Origin: Bacteroidaceae bacterium
Lineage (GTDB): Bacteria > Bacteroidota > Bacteroidia > Bacteroidales > Bacteroidaceae
Assembly (NCBI GenBank): GCA_017631315.1
Contig: JAGBTN010000018.1
Coordinates: 159,941 to 223,940, forward strand
Direction of reading: 5' to 3'
Length of the DNA: 64,000 nucleotides
Part shown: positions 15,572 through 26,774 of the stretch, piece after piece
Position numbering within the stretch: the stretch's first letter is position 1
How the letters are laid out: each line of letters begins with the position of its first letter
Made by a program: the position numbers and the translations under genes
Notes under the pieces: model-generated
Told to the model about the DNA's origin: nothing
What the model saw: only the letters and a program-made list of their open reading frames with translations
Database searches by the model: none

Positions 15572-16840
15572 TTAGTCTTCAGCTCTTTTGGTAACCTTTG
15601 AACCGACAAGTGCATAGAAAAGCATGTAGCAAAGTGCAGCAAACAATACCCAATAGCTGTTCAGGTAGCCTGCAAAGTCTGCTACGGCACCCTGCAAGAG
15701 TGGCAGGAGACCACCGCCGCATACCATAACCATGAAGAAGCCTGATGCCAATGCTGTGTACTTGCCAAGGCCTTCTGCTGCGAGGTTGAAGATGCCGCCC
15801 CACATGACAGATGTGCACAAACCGCACAATACAAAGAACAATACGTTCAGAGGAATGGTGTAGCTCATGATTTCAACTGTGCTTGAAGGCATCATGATGC
15901 CGAGGACAATAAATGCAAGTGCTGCTGTGGATACTGCAGAAAGCATTGCCTTTGCTGATACCTTGCCGCCAATTGCACCGCCAACGAGACGACCAATCAT
16001 CATGAGGAACCAGTATGCACCAACAATTGAACCTGCAATTGTAGCGTCCATGCCCAAACCGCCCTTGTCGGCTGTGCTTGTCATGTAGAGATTTGCCATG
16101 TTGGGAATACCAACCTCAATGCCTACATAAAGGAAGATTGCGATAACACCCATTACATAGTGGGGGAACTGGAACAAGCCTTTAAGAGCAGGCTCTTCTT
16201 TCTTCTCGCCATTCTTTAATGCGTCCAGGATGGGTTCGGGAAGTTTTGAAACGAGCAATACAACATATGCCAGTGCAAAGATGCCCATTGCAATCATCAA
16301 AGCGGGACGACCGTCAATCAGGCTGGTCTCCTGTGTAACCTGACCCATGAGGTAACCTACCAATACGGGGCAAATGGTTGCTGCCAAGGAGTTGAGTGAA
16401 CCGCCAATCTGAATCAGCTGGTTGCCCTTGTTGCCACCACCTGCGAGGGTGTTGAGCATGGGGTTAACTACGGTGTTGAGCATACACATAGAGAAACCGC
16501 CAACAAAAGCACCGGTCATGTAAATTGCAAAGATGGTGTTAGGGTCCTCAACATAACTTGAGGCAAACATCAATGCTACACCAATAAAACCAACCAATAC
16601 GGCTGAGATAGAGGTAAATTTATAACCCTTCTTCTGAAGAATCATGCCAGCGGGAAGACCCATGAAGGCATAAGCAATAAAGTTTGCAGCGTTGCCGAGC
16701 TGTGACTGCCAGTTGGCAAGACCTAATTGCTGCTTAAGGATAATACCGAATGGATTTTGGAAACCTGTTACGAAGGAAATCATCGCAAACAGGAAGAACA
16801 TTACGATAATAGGTAATGTGTAGTTCTGTTTCTGTTGCAT
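15572..16840 (-). CDS. gluP: Glucose/galactose MFS transporter (GluP/FucP type)
   Basis: A 422-residue major facilitator with twelve predicted membrane segments. The FHS-family landmarks are present: FFLFAMISFVTGFQNP near the N-terminus, LNTVVNPMLNTLAGGGNKGN and GNQLIQIGGSLNSLAATICP. The family co-transports H+ or Na+ with hexoses. Lying between galM and galK, galactose (and glucose) is the likely substrate. Symbol given by family resemblance. Confidence 0.9.
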   Translation of the reverse strand: MQQKQNYTLPIIVMFFLFAMISFVTGFQNPFGIILKQQLGLANWQSQLGNAANFIAYAFMGLPAGMILQKKGYKFTSISAVLVGFIGVALMFASSYVEDPNTIFAIYMTGAFVGGFSMCMLNTVVNPMLNTLAGGGNKGNQLIQIGGSLNSLAATICPVLVGYLMGQVTQETSLIDGRPALMIAMGIFALAYVVLLVSKLPEPILDALKNGEKKEEPALKGLFQFPHYVMGVIAIFLYVGIEVGIPNMANLYMTSTADKGGLGMDATIAGSIVGAYWFLMMIGRLVGGAIGGKVSAKAMLSAVSTAALAFIVLGIMMPSSTVEIMSYTIPLNVLFFVLCGLCTSVMWGGIFNLAAEGLGKYTALASGFFMVMVCGGGLLPLLQGAVADFAGYLNSYWVLFAALCYMLFYALVGSKVTKRAED

Positions 16841-16899
16841 AATTTTGTTAGTATTTGAGTTTATAATTATTTATTATGTTTCTTCTTTTTGGTGGAATC

Positions 16900-17979
16900 T
16901 TATTCTTCTACGCCAAACTTATAGATGGTCTTTTGTGTATAGACTTCACCTGGCTTGAGTATGCAGCTTGGGAAGTAGGGACGATTCGGTGTGTCGGGGA
17001 AGTGTTGTGCCTCGAAGCAGAGCGCACTGTATTTGGGATAAGTTGCACCGCCGTTGCCTGCAAAACCGCTGTGCCAGTTGCTGCTGTAGAATTGCACACC
17101 GGGTTCGGTGGTCCACATTTCCATTTTTCTGCCGCTGGTGGGCTCAACACATTTGACTGCATACGATAATTCGCCAGGTTCTCGCTTGTTGAGCACATAG
17201 CAGTGGTCATAGCCTGTGCCGTTGACGATTTGCTGACATTTTGTGTCGCCAATGCGTTCGCCTACGGTATGAGGTGTACGGAAGTCGAAGGGCGTGCCTT
17301 CTACCTTGAGTATCTCGCCTGTAGGTATGCTTGTTTCATCAATGGGGATAAAGAAGTCTGCATTGATAGTCAGTATGTTGTTTAATGCTTCTGGCGTCGG
17401 GTTTGCAATGCCTGCGAGGGAGAAGAAGCCATGGCTAGTCATGTTGACAATGGTCTTCTTGTTGGTTGTGCCACGATAGTCGATGATGAGTTCGTTCTCA
17501 TCGGTAAGACTATATTTGACGTTCATGTGCAGCTCGCCTGGGAAACCTTCTTCGTAGTAAGAAGAAATGTAGCGAAGCACCAATTCTTGTTCGTTGATTT
17601 GCTCTGCTTCCCAAACGCGTGCATGGAAACCAGTTGGACCGCCATGCAGATGGTTGGGGCCGTTGTTGACAGCCAGGCTATAGTCTTTGCCGTTCATCGT
17701 GAAGTGCCCCTTGGCAATGCGGTTGCCATAGCGACCTACAAGGGTGCTGAGGAAAGGCTCAGGACTGTTGACCATGTTCTGAATGGAGTCATGTCCTTGA
17801 ATAACATTGGCCATCTTGCCTTCCTTGTCGGGAACCATGATGGCCATGATGGCACCTCCGTAATTGGTGATGCAGACTTCCATTCCGTTGCTGTTCGTCA
17901 GGACGAAGAGGTCTGTCTCCTTTCCCTGAACGACAGCCTGGAAGTTTTCTCTCTTAAGTCCGGAAATAAGTTCGCTCAT
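16900..17979 (-). CDS. galM: Aldose 1-epimerase (mutarotase)
   Basis: Interconverts beta- and alpha-galactose to feed galactokinase. Motifs: GRYGNRIAKGHFTMNGKDY, the substrate His in NGPNHLHGGPTGFHARVW, a second His in VNMTSHGFFSLAG and the catalytic Glu near the end in CFEAQHFPDTPN. I start at 17979 (359 residues), not at 18225: the longer frame would run through the promoter at 18025-18055 and has unrelated N-terminal sequence. First gene of the galactose operon. Confidence 0.95.
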   Translation of the reverse strand: MSELISGLKRENFQAVVQGKETDLFVLTNSNGMEVCITNYGGAIMAIMVPDKEGKMANVIQGHDSIQNMVNSPEPFLSTLVGRYGNRIAKGHFTMNGKDYSLAVNNGPNHLHGGPTGFHARVWEAEQINEQELVLRYISSYYEEGFPGELHMNVKYSLTDENELIIDYRGTTNKKTIVNMTSHGFFSLAGIANPTPEALNNILTINADFFIPIDETSIPTGEILKVEGTPFDFRTPHTVGERIGDTKCQQIVNGTGYDHCYVLNKREPGELSYAVKCVEPTSGRKMEMWTTEPGVQFYSSNWHSGFAGNGGATYPKYSALCFEAQHFPDTPNRPYFPSCILKPGEVYTQKTIYKFGVEE

Positions 17980-18024
17980 ATAATGTTTATTGGTTTTGTC
18001 GTAAGTTTTTAGATGTTTTCCATG

Positions 18025-18055
18025 CAAATTTAAGGAAAAAAATAAATACTTCAAA
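18025..18055 (-). promoter_or_regulatory. Promoter of the galM-gluP-galK operon
   Basis: On the minus strand TTTG (18052-18055), 19 bp, TAAATTTG (18025-18032), 45 bp before the galM start. Confidence 0.8.
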
Positions 18056-18165
18056 AGAAAATACCAAAACTTTCGTCGGTGCCTATTAAAAAATGTTGAA
18101 GAGCATACGACAAAGACGTAAGATTTCCGGGCAGCCAGGATAGACAGAGTCATTCGTATACCATA

Positions 18166-18211
18166 TAAAAAAACTAGGCGTGTTAAACTGGCCAATTTAA
18201 CACGCCTAGTT
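18166..18211 (-). terminator. Terminator of folC, built from the first units of array C
   Basis: AACTAGGCGTGTTAAA and TTTAACACGCCTAGTT form a perfect 16-bp stem around CTGGCCAA. On the minus strand a run of seven T follows, so it is a textbook intrinsic terminator for the grpE-dnaJ-folC transcript. Confidence 0.85.
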
Positions 18212-18272
18212 TGCCATCTTAACACGTTAAGTTGACTGACTTAACACGCGATGTTTTGTTAACACACGTAAG
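18172..18272. repeat. 22-bp-period quasi-palindromic array C
   Basis: About four units with 22-bp spacing and cores GGCGTGTTAA, TTAACACGCC, TTAACACGTTAAG and TTAACACGCG, joined by TGGC/TGCC-like linkers. The first two units make the folC terminator. The gene-free stretch 17980-18351 holds this array and the galM promoter. Confidence 0.8.
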
Positions 18273-18351
18273 TGTTTGTTTTCAATACTTTATGCAAGAA
18301 TTTTCAGACTTGCATTATTTAGTATACTATAATGTATAAAATAAGGCAAGA

Positions 18352-19626
18352 TTATTCGGATGGTAGTATATCAGCGAGCAGGTCTGCCACAACAAAGGTG
18401 CTGCCGCCAATGAAGATGAGGTCGTCGGTGGTGGCATTTCTTTTTGCTGCACGGTACGCAGAAGGCACATCTTGGAAGGCGCCTTCTTCTGCTCCCTGAA
18501 GATGAGAGGCTTTTCGAGCCAACTCTTCTGCCGGCATGGCTCGCTTTACAGAGGCTTGGGTAAAGTAATAGACGGCGTCTGTGGGCAGTAAACGCAATAC
18601 AGAATCAACGTCCTTGTCGTTTACCATGCCTATAACGATGTGCAGCCGTTTGTGTGGCGTTTGCTGCAGTTGCCTGACAATGTACTGCATTCCGCCTACA
18701 TTGTGTCCGGTGTCGCAAATGGTGAGTGGCTTTTCGTCAATCGTTTGCCAACGCCCCATTAACCCCGTCATAGAGCAGACTTCTGCCAGACCTTTCCTGA
18801 TGGCTTCGTCGCTAATTGCAATGCCCCTTTCTTGAAGCAAACGGACTGCGGTAAGAATTGTGCGGATATTCTTTTCCTGGCAAAAGCCTTTGAGGGCGAA
18901 CAGCCCTGCAAGTTCGTCGTTAATGGCGGTGTTGACGAATGCATCTTCTGCAAAAGTGATGGGTGCTCCTACTTCTTTCGCTTTGTTAGCAAAAACGGCC
19001 TTGACGTCTTCGTTGGCGTTCTCACCAATGCATGCAGGAATGCCTGTCTTTATAATGCCTGCCTTTTCCGATGCAATCTTCGGAAGGGTGTCTCCAAGGA
19101 ATTGCACGTGGTCGAAACTGATGTTCGTAACGATGCTGAGTTCAGGCATGATGATGTTTGTGCAATCAAGCCTGCCACCCAAGCCAACCTCAATCACCGC
19201 GAAGTCCACCTTCTGCTCCGAAAAATATTGAAAAGCCAGTGCAGTGGCAAGTTCGAAAAAAGAGAATCCGGAACAAACGGCACTATAATTTCTCTTTTTG
19301 AAATCAGTAACGAAGTCGATAACCCTTTCCTTGCTTATCATTTCCCCGTTGACCTTGATACGTTCGCGAAAATCGACGAGGTGCGGACTCGTGTAGAGGC
19401 CTACACGGTAACCTTGTGCTTGCAGTATGGCTGCAAGCGTGTGGCTGACAGAACCTTTTCCGTTTGTTCCGCCAACGTGTATAGTACGGTACTGACGATG
19501 CGGATGCCCGAATTGCTCGTCAAGTAAATGAGTATTGCCGAGTCCCTCTTTATACGCTGCTGCCCCTACGTTTTGGAACAAAGGGGCAGAGTCGAAAAGG
19601 TATTGAACAGCCGAATTGTAAGTCAT
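18352..19626 (-). CDS. folC: Bifunctional folylpolyglutamate synthase/dihydrofolate synthase
   Basis: Adds glutamate to dihydropteroate and folates. The Mur-ligase-type P-loop [13 protein letters not shown] is at residues ~50-62, [12 protein letters not shown] and the C-terminal domain NVGGMQYIV follow. Length (424 residues) is normal. Its ATG overlaps the dnaJ stop in an ATGA arrangement, so translation is coupled, an unusual partner for a chaperone gene. Confidence 0.96.
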   Translation of the reverse strand: MTYNSAVQYLFDSAPLFQNVGAAAYKEGLGNTHLLDEQFGHPHRQYRTIHVGGTNGKGSVSHTLAAILQAQGYRVGLYTSPHLVDFRERIKVNGEMISKERVIDFVTDFKKRNYSAVCSGFSFFELATALAFQYFSEQKVDFAVIEVGLGGRLDCTNIIMPELSIVTNISFDHVQFLGDTLPKIASEKAGIIKTGIPACIGENANEDVKAVFANKAKEVGAPITFAEDAFVNTAINDELAGLFALKGFCQEKNIRTILTAVRLLQERGIAISDEAIRKGLAEVCSMTGLMGRWQTIDEKPLTICDTGHNVGGMQYIVRQLQQTPHKRLHIVIGMVNDKDVDSVLRLLPTDAVYYFTQASVKRAMPAEELARKASHLQGAEEGAFQDVPSAYRAAKRNATTDDLIFIGGSTFVVADLLADILPSE

Positions 19627-20795
19627 TCAAACATCTTTTTGAAGCGTTGGAAAAAGTTCTCCTTGACTGTTGCTCCCGGTTTCATGTTTTCGCTGGAGCG
19701 GAGTTTCTCGAAGATGTCCTTCTCTTCACGAGAGAGGTTCTCGGGAATATATACGCCAATCTGGACTATTAAATCGCCAGTTCCATAACCATAACCTTGA
19801 ACAACTGGCAGACCTTTGCCTCTGAGGCGCATCGTTTTGCCTGGCTGTGTGCCCGGGTCAATCTTGATCTTAACTTTGCCATCGATGGTCGGAACCTCGG
19901 CGCTACCACCAAGAATCGCAGTGGGTACATCGAGCAGAAGATGGTATTGCAGGTTCTGTCCGTCGCGTAGTAATTCCGGATGAGTCTCTTCCTCGATATA
20001 GACGTGAATGTCGCCAGGAACACCATTCCAGCGTGCAGCATTGCCTTTGCCTTTTTCGTTGACCATCATGCCTTCCTGAACGCCGGCGGGAATCTTGATT
20101 TCTACTATTTCCTCGCCTTTAGTGATGCCTGTGCCGCCACAATGTTTACATTTATTGCGAATGATGGAACCTGTTCCGCCGCAGGCATCACATTCTGTTT
20201 GTGTCTGCATATGGCCAAACATGGTCTGCATGGTGCGGTATGTAACACCGCTGCCTTTGCACTTCTCGCAGGTTTCCTTCTTGCCGTCTTCGCTGCCGCT
20301 GCCATGACAATGGGGGCAGGTTACGTACTTGTTAATCTTGAACTTTTTGGTAACGCCGGAAGCGACTTCTTTAAGGTTGACGCGTACTTTGAGACGCAGG
20401 TCTGCACCTTTTTCTACGCGTTTGCCACCGCTTCTGCCTCCAAAGCCTCCAAAGCCTCCAAATCCGCTAAAGCCACCTCCAAAACTTCCGCCACCGAAGA
20501 TGTCGCCAAACATGCTGAAGATGTCGTCCATGCTCATGCCGGCACCTCCTCCAAATCCGCTTTGGCCATTCATGCCTGCAAAGCCGAATTGGTCGTAACG
20601 CTGACGTTTTTCGGGGTCGTGAAGTACATCGTAAGCCTCTGCGGCTTCCTTGAACTTTTCCTCGGCCTCTTTGTTGTCCGGGTTACGGTCGGGATGATAC
20701 TTGATGGCCATCTTTTTGTAGGCGGCCTTTATCTCTGCATCGCTGGCGTTTTTGCTTACGCCAAGCACTTCGTAGTAATCTCTCTTCTCTGCCAT
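19623..20795 (-). CDS. dnaJ: Chaperone DnaJ
   Basis: Hsp40 co-chaperone of DnaK. J domain with HPD (YHPDRNP, residues ~34-40), a long Gly/Phe-rich linker (~80-130), four zinc-binding CxxCxGxG repeats ([32 protein letters not shown]) and the C-terminal substrate domains. I start at 20795 ([12 protein letters not shown], 390 residues); the frame extends seven codons further upstream but those residues are not typical. Middle gene of grpE-dnaJ-folC. Confidence 0.97.
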   Translation of the reverse strand: MAEKRDYYEVLGVSKNASDAEIKAAYKKMAIKYHPDRNPDNKEAEEKFKEAAEAYDVLHDPEKRQRYDQFGFAGMNGQSGFGGGAGMSMDDIFSMFGDIFGGGSFGGGFSGFGGFGGFGGRSGGKRVEKGADLRLKVRVNLKEVASGVTKKFKINKYVTCPHCHGSGSEDGKKETCEKCKGSGVTYRTMQTMFGHMQTQTECDACGGTGSIIRNKCKHCGGTGITKGEEIVEIKIPAGVQEGMMVNEKGKGNAARWNGVPGDIHVYIEEETHPELLRDGQNLQYHLLLDVPTAILGGSAEVPTIDGKVKIKIDPGTQPGKTMRLRGKGLPVVQGYGYGTGDLIVQIGVYIPENLSREEKDIFEKLRSSENMKPGATVKENFFQRFKKMFE

Positions 20796-20880
20796 AAAGG
20801 AGTCTTCTCCCTGCATACCCTTTTGGGGTGTGCAATTTTGAATGTGTGATTAATAGATTCGGATTATTTTGCCTGCTGTT

Positions 20881-21453
20881 TTATACTCCCACTACAACTT
20901 GTGCGTGACGGATTACTTTGTCGTTGAGTTTGTATCCGGTCAAGGTGCAGTCCATTACTTTTCCTTTGAGTTCGGGTGTGGGAGATGGTAATTGTGCAAC
21001 GGCTTCGTGCACGTCGACATCGAAGTTTGTCTCTGTTGTTTCTATTATGCTGACACCTTGTTTGCCAAGTATGTCCATGAATTTCTTGTAGATGAGCTCT
21101 ACTCCTTCGGCAACGGCGCTAACGTCTTCGGCGCTTTTCATGTTTTTCAGTGCTCGTTCCATGTCGTCGATGACTGGCAGTATGGATACGATGGTTTTCT
21201 CGCCACCATTGAGGATGAGTTCTGTTTTCTCTTTGATGGTGCGCTTGCGGTAATTGTCGAATTCTGCTATCTTGCGGAGCAGTTGGTCTTTGAGGCTGGC
21301 TATTTCGGTGTTGGCAGCCTCGAGCTGTTCTTCTGCGGTCAGTTGCTTTTCTTCTTCCTGTGGCTCCTGGTTTGGTTCAGATGCAGTCTCGGTTGTTTCT
21401 GTTGCCTGTTGTGTTTCTTTCAGTTCTTCGTCTTTCAATTCTTCGTTCATCAT
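20881..21453 (-). CDS. grpE: Nucleotide exchange factor GrpE
   Basis: Releases ADP from DnaK. The first ~50 residues are acidic and Gln/Glu/Thr-rich, then the coiled coil (EEQLEAANTEIASLKDQLLR) and the family signature region FDVDVHEAVAQL near the C-terminus. 190 residues is usual. It is 85 bp upstream of dnaJ; dnaK is not in the window. No canonical promoter box was found in the 79-bp gap to the ABC-F gene. Confidence 0.96.
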   Translation of the reverse strand: MMNEELKDEELKETQQATETTETASEPNQEPQEEEKQLTAEEQLEAANTEIASLKDQLLRKIAEFDNYRKRTIKEKTELILNGGEKTIVSILPVIDDMERALKNMKSAEDVSAVAEGVELIYKKFMDILGKQGVSIIETTETNFDVDVHEAVAQLPSPTPELKGKVMDCTLTGYKLNDKVIRHAQVVVGV

Positions 21454-21532
21454 TGCTATATTTTGGGGAGTTTATGTTCGAACTCCAGAACTACATTTGT
21501 TAGTTACAAGAAATGTGCCAATCGACAGCGTG

Positions 21533-23161
<1,629 letters not shown>

Positions 23162-23206
23162 TTAATGATTGTTATTTTGAGGTTACTTGTTCTTCTTCGA
23201 AACTTA

Positions 23207-23286
23207 TCGTGTGTAGTTGGCAAACTTCACGTGTGTAATTGGCAAACTTCACGTGTGTAGTTGCCCAACTTCACGTGTGTGGTTTG
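23207..23286. repeat. 22-bp-period quasi-palindromic array D
   Basis: Three and a half very regular 22-bp units with core CACGTG and linkers GTTGGCAAACTT, ATTGGCAAACTT and GTTGCCCAACTT. The array fills the gap between the ABC-F start and the glucosaminidase stop and ends exactly at that stop codon. Confidence 0.9.
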
Positions 23287-24204
23287 TTATCTTATCCGGA
23301 GTATTTCTCCGACTTCTACTGCTTTGGGCTCCTCCCATTTGTTCAGTTTGCAGAGCGACTCCAGGCGTATGCCGTAGAGTTGGGCAATGTCGTGGAGACT
23401 TTGATTGGCTTCTACAATGTGAATTGGATTTTTTCGGAACTCGCGTGAAGCGCAACTGCGTTTCTTCTCCATGTAGATGATGTCGCCAGCCGTTGGGGCA
23501 TAGTCGAGGGGCAAGTCGTTATACTTGTATAGTTTGCGCAGACTGATGCCTGTCTCTTTGCTGATGGTGGCCATGTCGTCGCCCACTTCTACGATGATGA
23601 AGTAGTTCTTGTTGCCTTTGTAAACTGTATGGCGTTGCCAGAACTCACTCGTTGTTGTGACGCTTGCGGCTGTTGTGCTTTTGGCGCTTGAGCGGTATTT
23701 CCCTGTGTCGAACTGATTGAGATTGTACATCTCGATGGTGCGGATAAGGGCATCTGCGTAGTTGGGATTGGTGGCATAGCCGGCAGCCTTAAGTCCGCGA
23801 GCCCATCCCTTATAGTCGGTCTTGCCGAGTTTGTAGAGACCTTGGTATCGTTTTCCTTGCAGAAACTTTGAGTGGTCCACATAACTTTCGCGGGCACTCT
23901 TGTACTTGCGGAACTTCTCGTTCCTCGCGTCGTCGTCGCGAAGGACATAAGGACCTGTCCATGAACTGCCCACTTTGATGCCAAAGTGGTTGTTGGCCTG
24001 TGTAGCCAATGTGCTTCGGCCGGCATTGCTTTCTAAAAGACCTTGTGCAAGGGTGATGCTTGCTGGGATGCCATATTGGTTCATCTGCTCGATGGCCCAA
24101 CCCTTATACTTGTCAATGTATGACCAGAAAGCCTGATTGGTGCGCTGAGCCTGAACGAAAAGGCTGGCAAACAAAAATATGAGAGTGAGAATCTTGTTTT
24201 TCAT
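23287..24204 (-). CDS. Secreted GH73 glucosaminidase with two LysM domains
   Basis: Peptidoglycan hydrolase: signal peptide (cleavage after VQA, ~residue 20), a GH73 domain with the catalytic Glu in GLLESNAGRS and NNHFGIK, a linker rich in Ser/Thr (~170-185), then two LysM modules (about 195-245 and 255-303). 305 residues with the start at 24204; the upstream Met at 24228 would lie above the -7 box at 24217-24224 and is rejected. Likely role is cell-wall turnover or daughter-cell separation. Confidence 0.93.
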   Translation of the reverse strand: MKNKILTLIFLFASLFVQAQRTNQAFWSYIDKYKGWAIEQMNQYGIPASITLAQGLLESNAGRSTLATQANNHFGIKVGSSWTGPYVLRDDDARNEKFRKYKSARESYVDHSKFLQGKRYQGLYKLGKTDYKGWARGLKAAGYATNPNYADALIRTIEMYNLNQFDTGKYRSSAKSTTAASVTTTSEFWQRHTVYKGNKNYFIIVEVGDDMATISKETGISLRKLYKYNDLPLDYAPTAGDIIYMEKKRSCASREFRKNPIHIVEANQSLHDIAQLYGIRLESLCKLNKWEEPKAVEVGEILRIR

Positions 24205-24216
24205 AATTACGCGGCG

Positions 24217-24224
24217 CAAAAGTA
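24217..24224 (-). promoter_or_regulatory. -7 box of the glucosaminidase gene
   Basis: TACTTTTG on the minus strand, 12 bp before the start, implying a very short leader. No clear -33 TTTG. Confidence 0.55.
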
Positions 24225-24503
24225 ACAAAAAAAAGTCACACCACGAAATTATGTCTTAACTTTATAGCCTTATATGATGTTTCCGGCACAAAAGCCTATA
24301 CGTATGAAACTAATGCACTGCCCGTAGAAGAACAAAAAGTGCCGCCATGCACATTTTTGTCCTCTCCCCAAATACGTCAAACAATAACTGCAGACGATAG
24401 TGTTTTATAATCTAAGGTATAGGAAATCTTCCAATAAAAACACATCCGTTTAGGAACTGAATCATCGTGTATCTTCCCAGCATTAATGTTGCAATACCGC
24501 TTT
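24225..24503. other. Gene-free stretch, nothing recognised
   Basis: 279 bp between the glucosaminidase promoter and the 3' end of the PorE-like gene. It is AT-rich, has no convincing ORF, no 22-bp array, no strong hairpin and no RNA-gene pattern that I can recognise. Confidence 0.5.
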
Positions 24504-26717
24504 TTACTCGTTTGTTTTTCTTGGTCTGGAAGGAGTTCTTGTTTTAGAGGGTTCCCTTCTTCTCGTGTTTGGCTGTTTGGCAGGAGAAGATGACTTCTGA
24601 GTCGCTGCTTCTTCTTGTGTGGTTGGTTCCTGTTCGGAAGTGACAGTCGTGTCCTCTGGCTTCGTCTCTTCGTTGTCTTCTGCTTTTGTTCCTTCTGCCT
24701 CTTTATTTTCTGTTTCGGCTGCAGGCTTGGCAGGGGGAGTGAGGTCGAAGAGTCGATAAGTGGTTCGTAGCACCTTAAATTCTGTGCGACGGTTCAGGGC
24801 ATGACAGATTTCCTGCTTCTCTTCGTCTTGAAGCGCAAGGATGAACGCCTCGGTAAGCGTATCGCCTTCATTGAGGAAATCATGGGTGGCTGCTATCTTT
24901 CGTGTTACAACCTTAGGTCGCTTTTCGCCATAGCCGACAGGCGACAAACGAAGAGAGTCTATGCCGTGCTCAATGAGATAGTTTACAACGCTTTCGGCTC
25001 TTCTTTGCGAAAGGTTTTCGTTGTACTTGTCTGCACCGCGGAAATCACAATGCGCTGCCAGTTCGATGGTGACATGAGGATTCTCGTTGAGCAGGATGAC
25101 CAGACTGTCGAGTGCTACACAAGAACTGTCCAGCAAAGCAGCAGAGTCAAACTCATAGAAAATGTTACGGATAAGTACTGGGTTTTCAATGCTTGCGAGT
25201 GGAAACTGAAGCGTGTATTCTTTGCTGACACTGCTGGTGTCAACACTGAGCTCTTCTTTATGATTAAGATAACCCTTGCAGGTTCCCAGGAAGATATAGT
25301 CGACGTTGGGTTTTACTTCCTGCTCGAAAGAGCCATCGCCGCGAACACTCAGTTTGAGATATGTGCCGTCGTTGCCAACCATATACACAAGACCTTCAGG
25401 CAGTTCATAGCCGTCTTTCTCATAGACCCAGCCCTTAACCGTCTGTATGATCTCCGGATGTTCGAACGACATGACGTGGTCCCAGCCTCTGGCATCACCT
25501 CGGTTTGTGGCAAAATAACCACGGTTGTGAAGCCCTTCGAAGGTCATCCCGAAGTCGTCGCCATTGGAGTTCATAGGGTATTTGAGGTTTTCGAGTGTCC
25601 AAACTCCCAGGCTGTCGCAAACACCTTTAATGATGTCCAATCCACCCATGCCGATATGTCCGTTGCTGGAGAAATAGAAGTCTCCGTTTGGGCGAAAAGA
25701 CGGGAACATCTCGTCGCCAGGCGTGTTGATAGGATGACCAACATTTTCTACGCCACCCAACCCATGCTCCGTGATAGCAATACGCCAGATGTCGAATCCG
25801 CCTTGTCCGCCTGGCATGTCGCTTGTAAAGTATAGCCACATGCCGTCTGGTGTGATGGCAGGATGTGCATAGCTGGAAAGAGTGTCCTTGCTAATGGGAA
25901 GGACTTGTGGCTTGCTCCATGATGCATCGCTACGAGTGCTGGTGTATATTTGGGCATAGCGTGGAAAGTCGGGGTCGTGAGTGCAGACGGTCAAGTACAT
26001 TGTCTTGCCGTCGGGCGAAAAGCAGCAGGCACCTTCCTCGTATTCGCTGTTAAGTTCTCCTTCTGCCGGTTCGGGTTGTTCCCATTTTCCTTTGTCGTCT
26101 TTCTTCGAGAAGAAGATGTCGGCACTTTTCGTACCTGTGATGCCGTTTATCTCTTCGCCTTTAGCATCGTTTCGTGTAGAGGTGAAATAGAGCGTGTTGT
26201 TGCTGTCGTCGCCAAGCAGGGCAGGGCAGAAGTCGCTCCGTCGGCTGGTTAAAATGGGTTCTTTCTTTATGCTGTAGAGTGAAAACTGTCTCTTCCATTC
26301 TGGAGCATATTCACATCCTTTCAGTCCGTTTATTGCCAGTGTGTCGTTTGGCTTCTTTTCGAGGAAAGCGGTATATGACTTGGTGGCACTTTTGTAATCG
26401 CCGTTCTTTTGTTGCAGTTGTCCGAGATAGAACAACGCCATCGAGTCGGGATATCCGTATCGGATGGCATTTTGATAGCCTCCGATTGCTTTTGCCGTGT
26501 AGTTTATGCGTCGATAGCATTCCGCCATTTTCCAGGCTCGTTGACCTCGTTTTGCTTTGTCTTTGACTTGTGTGCGGGAATAGGCTTTCTTGTACTCTGC
26601 TGCGGCGTCATAGTATTCGCCGATGGCAAAGAATTGGTCGCCCTTTTTGACATAGACTTCGGGGGTGCATGCTGTGACAAAAAGTGCAATAATTATAATT
26701 CGCAGTAGCGTCTTCAT
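24504..26717 (-). CDS. PorE-like OmpA-family lipoprotein (TPR-PD40-CRD-OmpA)
   Basis: A 737-residue lipoprotein (lipid Cys17 after LFVTA) with TPR-like helices (~20-130), a PD40 propeller (~150-415, blades such as CCFSPDGKTMYLTV and PAITPDGMWLYFTS), a small carboxypeptidase-regulatory-like beta domain (~425-520) and a C-terminal OmpA domain with peptidoglycan-binding residues in HCDFRGADKYNENLSQRRAE. This order matches PorE, a T9SS component that ties the secretion ring to peptidoglycan. After the OmpA domain comes a ~75-residue disordered tail, first acidic, then Arg/Pro/Lys-rich, which I do not recall in PorE. A general OmpA/PD40 protein is the alternative. Confidence 0.8.
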   Translation of the reverse strand: MKTLLRIIIIALFVTACTPEVYVKKGDQFFAIGEYYDAAAEYKKAYSRTQVKDKAKRGQRAWKMAECYRRINYTAKAIGGYQNAIRYGYPDSMALFYLGQLQQKNGDYKSATKSYTAFLEKKPNDTLAINGLKGCEYAPEWKRQFSLYSIKKEPILTSRRSDFCPALLGDDSNNTLYFTSTRNDAKGEEINGITGTKSADIFFSKKDDKGKWEQPEPAEGELNSEYEEGACCFSPDGKTMYLTVCTHDPDFPRYAQIYTSTRSDASWSKPQVLPISKDTLSSYAHPAITPDGMWLYFTSDMPGGQGGFDIWRIAITEHGLGGVENVGHPINTPGDEMFPSFRPNGDFYFSSNGHIGMGGLDIIKGVCDSLGVWTLENLKYPMNSNGDDFGMTFEGLHNRGYFATNRGDARGWDHVMSFEHPEIIQTVKGWVYEKDGYELPEGLVYMVGNDGTYLKLSVRGDGSFEQEVKPNVDYIFLGTCKGYLNHKEELSVDTSSVSKEYTLQFPLASIENPVLIRNIFYEFDSAALLDSSCVALDSLVILLNENPHVTIELAAHCDFRGADKYNENLSQRRAESVVNYLIEHGIDSLRLSPVGYGEKRPKVVTRKIAATHDFLNEGDTLTEAFILALQDEEKQEICHALNRRTEFKVLRTTYRLFDLTPPAKPAAETENKEAEGTKAEDNEETKPEDTTVTSEQEPTTQEEAATQKSSSPAKQPNTRRREPSKTRTPSRPRKTNE

Positions 26718-26774
26718 ATTATATATAACGCAGAAAGGTGTCTTTTATTGTATGAAAGCCTTTTGAACCTTTCT

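Noticed and set aside
18025-18225. Longer galM start at 18225
   Set aside because: Would run through a good promoter and array C; the homology begins at 17979.
21454-21532. Sigma-54-like site (TGGCAC then TTGTA) upstream of grpE
   Set aside because: Three mismatches to the consensus including the -12 GC; no activator site seen and Bacteroidales promoters usually follow another pattern.
23207-23286. CACGTG cores as plain transcription-factor boxes
   Set aside because: The core alone is short and not kept in all arrays (TTAACGTGTTAA, GGCGTGCC); the kept feature is the spacing and dyad, so a single-site reading does not explain it.
24225-24503. Possible small RNA in the gap before the PorE-like gene
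   Set aside because: No promoter-terminator pair, no strong fold and no recognised family pattern.
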